Origin: Epinephelus fuscoguttatus
Taxonomy: Eukaryota; Chordata; Actinopteri; Perciformes; Serranidae
Length of the DNA stretch: 64,000 nt
Assembly (NCBI RefSeq): GCF_011397635.1
Contig: NC_064773.1
Coordinates: 2,904,501-2,968,500 of the forward strand
Reading direction: 5' to 3'
In this document: in pieces, positions 60,188 to 64,000 of the stretch
Layout of the letters: each line of letters begins with the position of its first letter
Numbering within the stretch: the stretch's first letter is position 1
The notes under the pieces: model-generated
Seen by the model: only the letters and a program-made list of their open reading frames with translations
What the model was told of the DNA's origin: nothing
The model's database searches: none
Position numbers and translations under genes: made by a program

Positions 60188-60949
60188 CTCGGGTCGGGCT
60201 GCAGCAGCAGGGACTCCAGCTCGAAGTCACAAAAACAACTGTGTCACAAAATATTCCATGCAGATAGTTTTGGTTTTTACTCAACAAGGTTTGGTGACAT
60301 CTGCCCCCACCCCAACACAGCAGAGGTGAATTAAATTCAGGTTGCGGTGGTCAAAATTTACAAAAATCTGTAGCAACACCTCTTTTTAGAAACACCTATA
60401 AAGCATTTTGTTACAAGTGGAGTCAAATTGCACAAATCTTTTGTAAATATAGAAATTTAACAGTAGAAAAGAATAATTTCATAAATAAAAAGACAAAGTA
60501 GAAACACCTCGGCTACATGTAAAATTATGCAGTAGTTAAGTTTCAGGTGTTTCCTGCTCACCACAATCAGAGCCACCTGGTTCTCCTTATAGGCTCCATA
60601 GGCTCCCAAGATGGCGATCACCATGGTAACGGAGCCGACGACATAGAGAACGAAGTGCCCGATCGTCTGACCTTCAAACTGGATGACAGAAAGTTGATTG
60701 GCTGGTTAGTGCTTCATAGACCCGTGTGTGTTCAAACCAGTCCCTCGAATAAATGTTGGCATCGTACGTTTCTACGAAACACGGATATGTTACATTTGTA
60801 CATTTCATATGTAGTGGATATGTTGAAATGTTTTTTTAAGTTTAATTTTTCGACTTTATATTCACACTGTTATTAACGTGAGGTTACATTAAGGTACAAA
60901 AACCACTTGGTTATAGGAGAAATATGTAATCCCTCCATTGTGTTCTGGG

Positions 60950-61690
60950 TCTGCCCCGGGGCCTCCTACCATGCAAAGTGCCCAGAATACCTCTAACAGG
61001 AGGCGCCCAGGACGATCCTGATCAGATGTTGAACCACCTCAACTGACCCCTTTTGACACAAAGGAGCAGCAGCTCTACTCCGAGCTCCCTCCAGATGTCC
61101 GAGCTCCTCCCCCTATCTCTAAGGCTGAGCCCAGACACCCTTCAGAGGAAACTCATTTCAGACGCTTGTATCCGCGATCTCATTCTTGCGGTCACTACCC
61201 AGAGCTCATGACCATAGGTGAGGGTTGGGACGTAGATGGACCAGGAAATCAAAAGCTTTGCCTTCTGGCTCAGCTCCCTCTTCACCATGACGGTCCAGCA
61301 CAGTACCTGCATCACTGCAGACGCTGCAACAAACCGACAATCCATCTCACACTCCATTCTACCTTCACTCATGAACAAGACCCTGAGATACTTGGACTCC
61401 TACACTTGTAACTCACTCCCAAACTGGAGGTGACAATCCGCCAGTGTCCGACAGAGAACCATGGTCTCAGATTTGGAGGTGCTGACTCTCATCCTGACCA
61501 CTTCCTACTCGGCTGCAAACCGTCCCAGTGCATGCTGAAGGTCATGGTGTGATGAAGCCAACAGAACCACATCATCTGCAAAAAGGAAGAGATGCAATTC
61601 TGAGGTCACCTTGCGCCTTGAGATCCTGTCCATGAATATCATGAACAGAATCGAAGACAAGGGACAACCCTTATGGATCTACTGAGAACG
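60950..61690 (-). mobile_element. RTE/Rex-like LINE reverse-transcriptase fragment in copy D
   Basis: Minus-strand reading from about 61690 gives LFLFADDVVLLASSHHDLQH (catalytic FADD box near 61570), then HALGRFAAE, a stop, then RVSTSKSETMVLCRTL, and further on QKAKLLISWSIYVPTLTYGH, then ELWVVTARMRSRIQ. Several stops break it. It is a longer relative of the scraps in copies A and B. It lies between exons 3 and 2 of copy D. Confidence 0.8.
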
Positions 61691-62221
61691 TGTTTGACTT
61701 TGTGCCAAGTATTCGGACACAGCTCTCACTTTGGTTATACAAGGACTGGATGGCTCTTAGCAGCGACCCCGGCACCCTGTATTCCCGCAGTATCCCCTAC
61801 AAGACTCCCCTTGGGACGTGGTCGTAAGCGTTCTCCAGGACTACAAAGCACATGTGCTTTCCTCTCTAATAAACACAAAAATGCCTACAAATAATCTTTA
61901 AAAAACACTTGGTTATGGTTGAGAAAATGTACACTCCGGTTTATAATCCCGGGATTTGTCACAACTAACATGGCCGGCATTAAAAAACTTTTGTTGGTCT
62001 CAAACAGTAATTTGCTGCTGAGCCCTCACAGGGTCATATCATTCACCACCCCGTCCTCCTCCTGATGAGTAACCCGGCTTATATACATGGAATCTGAATT
62101 ACTTCGCCTCAGAAACGTTAACATGGTGCGTAGAGATGAACAATAGCAGCATTTACTCTGCTGACTGGGGCTGTGGTGTGTCTCAGGTGTTAGCTGTGTT
62201 TCTGTCTTCCATCATGGTCAC
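61691..62221. other. Copy D intron 2, remaining part
   Basis: Continuation of LINE-like sequence to about 61860 ('cgttctccaggactacaaag' is a common LINE phrase), then unique-looking DNA. Confidence 0.45.
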
Positions 62222-62349
62222 CATGCAAGTCGTCCAGTGATGGAGACAGCAGAGCCAAGGAGATGATGATGATGAGTCCACCCACAACCTGAAACAAAAA
62301 TATGAAACAAATCTAAGGAAAGGTACCAAAAACTTAAACACAATTCCAA

Positions 62350-62570
62350 ACCGTTGAAATGTCAATAACAACAGAATGCAATGATTTGTAAATCCTGTCC
62401 AACCTCTATTCATTTCAATACAGTCCAAAGACGAGATATTTAATGTTCAAACTGATCAACTTCATTGTTTTTTGACACCTGCAGCACGTTCCAAAAAATC
62501 TGGGACAGGGTTTATCACTTTGTTACATCACATTTTCTTCCAACGACACTCAGGGTTAATCTGTTATTTA
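62350..62570. repeat. Teleost interspersed repeat ('acgttccaaaaaatctggga')
   Basis: The order 'gcaatgatttgtaaatcctg', 'caatacagtccaaagacgag', 'atatttaatgttcaaactga', 'cacgttccaaaaaatctggg' is that of a very widespread fish repeat found in many genomes. It supports a teleost origin. Confidence 0.7.
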
Positions 62571-62688
62571 TGAAGTGGAAGTTTTAGAAGTAGTCTCATG
62601 CCAGCATCACACAGTGTAACTATTTCCCTGTGTCTTAGGAGATCACGAGATGAGCTAAAACACGTAGGGCCAGTAAAGCGGGAGGGCC

Positions 62689-62770
62689 TGTGTTCCCACA
62701 GCCCTGTGTTCCCACAGCCCTGTGTTCCCACAGCCCTGTGTTCCCACAGCCCTGTATGTTCCCACAGCCC
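62689..62770. repeat. Short (TTCCCACAGCCCTGTG)5 minisatellite
   Basis: About five 16-bp units. The upstream flank (62620-62688: 'cctgtgtcttagg', 'gatcacgagatgagctaaaa') is a diverged duplicate of 62965-63035, upstream of the larger array, so flank and array were duplicated together. Confidence 0.95.
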
Positions 62771-63036
62771 ATCAAATTAGCTTGGTTTTATGTTGTTTCA
62801 GTGTATTTTAGAACTTTTACTTTTAACAAGCTTGACAAAAAAGTTTGTGGTAACACTACATAATATGGCCCACGTCTTTAGTGTGTACCTCCCTTTCCCT
62901 TACCACCTACTTTACTTCCACAGACGTACAGTGTAACTCCCGCTCACTTCTCGAACATATTTCCCTGTGTCTTAGGGAGTGATCACACCGAGATGAAACG
63001 CTACAAACACGACGCCAGTAAAACGGGGAGTGCCTG

Positions 63037-63692
63037 TGTTCCCACAGCCCTGTGTTCCCACAGCCCTGTGTTCCCACAGCCCTGTATTCCCACAGCTCTA
63101 TGTTCCCACAGCCCTGTGTTCCCACAGTCCTGTGTTCCCACAGCCCTGTATTCCCACAGCCCTGTGTTCCCACAGCCCTGTGTTCCCACAGCTCTATGTT
63201 CCACAGCCCTATGTTCCCACAGCCCTGTGTTCCCACAGCCCTATGTTCCCACAACTCTGTTCCCACAGCCCTATGTTCCCACAGCCTTGTGTTCCCACAG
63301 CCCTATGTTCCCACAGCTGTGTTCCCTCAACTCTGTTCCCACAGCCCTATGTTCCCACAGCCTTGTGTTCCCACAGCTCTATGTTCCCACAGGTCTATGT
63401 TCTCACAGCCTTGTGTTCCCACAGCCCTATGTTCCCACAGCTGTGTTCCCTCAACTCTGTTCCCACAGCTCTATGTTCCCACAGCCTTGTGTTCCCACAG
63501 CTCTATGTTCCCACAGGTCTATGTTCTCACAGCCTTGTGTTCCCACAGCCCTATGTTCCCACAGCTGTGTTCCCTCAACTCTGTTCCCACAGCCCTATGT
63601 TCCCACAGCCTTGTGTTCCCACAGCTCTATGTTCCCACAGGTCTATGTTCTCACAGCCCTGTGTTCCCACAGCCCTATGTTCCTCCCCACAT
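63037..63692. repeat. 16-bp minisatellite array with 124-bp higher-order unit
   Basis: About 40 units of TTCCCACAGCCCTGTG and variants (ccctatg, ctctatg, ccttgtg). The marker 'ctgtgttccctcaactctgt' starts at 63317, 63441 and 63565, giving an exact 124-bp period across the second half. Because 16 is not divisible by three, all three plus frames are open and encode the same 16-residue cycle (VFPQPCVPTALCSHSP); these frames are repeat artefacts. Confidence 0.95.
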
Positions 63693-64000
63693 TTCCTTTT
63701 TCATAAATTTGTATCAGATTTTATCCCCCTTTCTCCCAATTTGGTAGCCAGTTACAACCAACCTATTATCCCCCTAACCCTAACTCTTGTGGGAGGATAG
63801 GGCTTAAATTTAAAGGAAATGTAGGAACACAAGACCTAATTTTGAAAATGTCCTAGAAATGTGGGAACATAGGGCCTAATTTTAAGAAAAATCTTGGGAA
63901 ATGTGGGAACATGGCTGTGGGACCATTGGGCTGTGGGAACATAGGGCTGACCCCAGTAAAACCATTGTTTTCCTATGATACGGCATGTCTGGCCGGCGTT
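63693..64000. repeat. Flank of the minisatellite with inverted units
   Basis: At 63850-63950 the plus strand carries 'gtgggaacatagggc' several times, which is the reverse complement of the array's 'gccctatgttcccac'. The array and this segment therefore face each other as inverted relatives. No gene. Confidence 0.75.

Larger units (their letters stand above)
57418..62288 (-). pseudogene. Tetraspanin copy D, diverged and probably broken
   Basis: Minus-strand exon-like segments: exon 2 62288-about 62222 (VVGGLIIIISLALLSPSLDD), exon 3 60678-60562 (39 codons, LYVVGSVTMVIAILGAYGAY), exon 4 60238-60188 (17 codons instead of 25), exon 5 59564-59469 (32 codons), exon 6 59294-59181 (LHCCGVFSQEDWEDNIPDSC, then LC and KC), exon 7 57818-57771 (16 codons instead of 11), exon 8 57501-57418 (NCFPLIMDSVTTNADITVG). 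Exon 4 has an in-frame TGA at 60229-60227 just before LRAGVPAAAARPE. The only nearby donor for exon 2 (GTGACC) would leave the frame out of phase. Exons 1 and 9 are not visible. Exons 3, 5, 6 and 8 are nevertheless well preserved, so decay may be recent, or alternative splicing could skip exon 4; I judge it a pseudogene. Confidence 0.75.

Noticed and set aside
63030..63800. Plus-strand frames of 230-256 codons, proline- and cysteine-rich
   Set aside because: All three frames are open because the 16-bp minisatellite has no stop in any phase. There is no splice context or domain.

Overview
The window is genomic DNA of a ray-finned fish, most likely a percomorph teleost. The evidence is spliced vertebrate genes with GT-AG introns, long CA/GT microsatellites, fish-type LINE, hAT and MITE fragments, and a rab21-tetraspanin neighbourhood. 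RAB21 and TSPAN8 lie in the same region of human chromosome 12 (recalled, not checked here). Nothing in the window looks bacterial or viral, and most open frames are non-coding or lie in repeats.

Layout. (1) 1-7.2 kb, plus strand: the last four coding exons of rab21 and its 3' UTR; the 5' exons lie before the window. (2) 7.2-13.2 kb: AT-rich intergenic DNA with two CA microsatellites and an irregular family of short 'ttttgagatactaagtcat'-like repeats. (3) 13.2-62.3 kb, minus strand: a head-to-tail array of tetraspanin genes of tspan8-like type. Copies A (14752-20243), B (25932-36627) and C (42771-51045) each have nine phase-0 coding exons that I traced base by base; they predict proteins of 262, 263 and 265 residues. 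Copy D (57418-62288) is more diverged, lacks recognisable first and last exons here, and has an in-frame TGA in a shortened exon 4, so it is probably a pseudogene. (4) Spacers between copies hold duplicated LINE debris: an L2/CR1-like element, and an R2-like single-ORF LINE whose C-terminal and N-terminal pieces are in permuted order. (5) 53.0-54.3 and 55.6-55.96 kb: minisatellites built on 'ttaggtttaggcaacaaaa'. (6) 62.7-63.7 kb: a 16-bp minisatellite with a 124-bp higher-order period.

How the genes relate. rab21 is an endosomal Rab GTPase of general cell biology. The tetraspanins are four-pass membrane scaffolds; A-C keep the CCG motif of the large loop and end in a cytoplasmic tail with a YQEL motif that could act as a tyrosine-based sorting signal. 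I see no operon-like logic: the region is a lineage-specific tandem expansion.

The most interesting signals are: (a) exons 2, 3 and 8 of copies A and B differ strongly while their flanking introns are nearly identical, which suggests diversifying selection or exon-sized gene conversion; (b) a relic half exon 1 with its own promoter upstream of copy B marks an unequal-crossover joint; (c) long CA repeats sit directly at the intron 5 donor in two of three copies; (d) several copy-specific palindromes. I did not find a convincing new molecular system.
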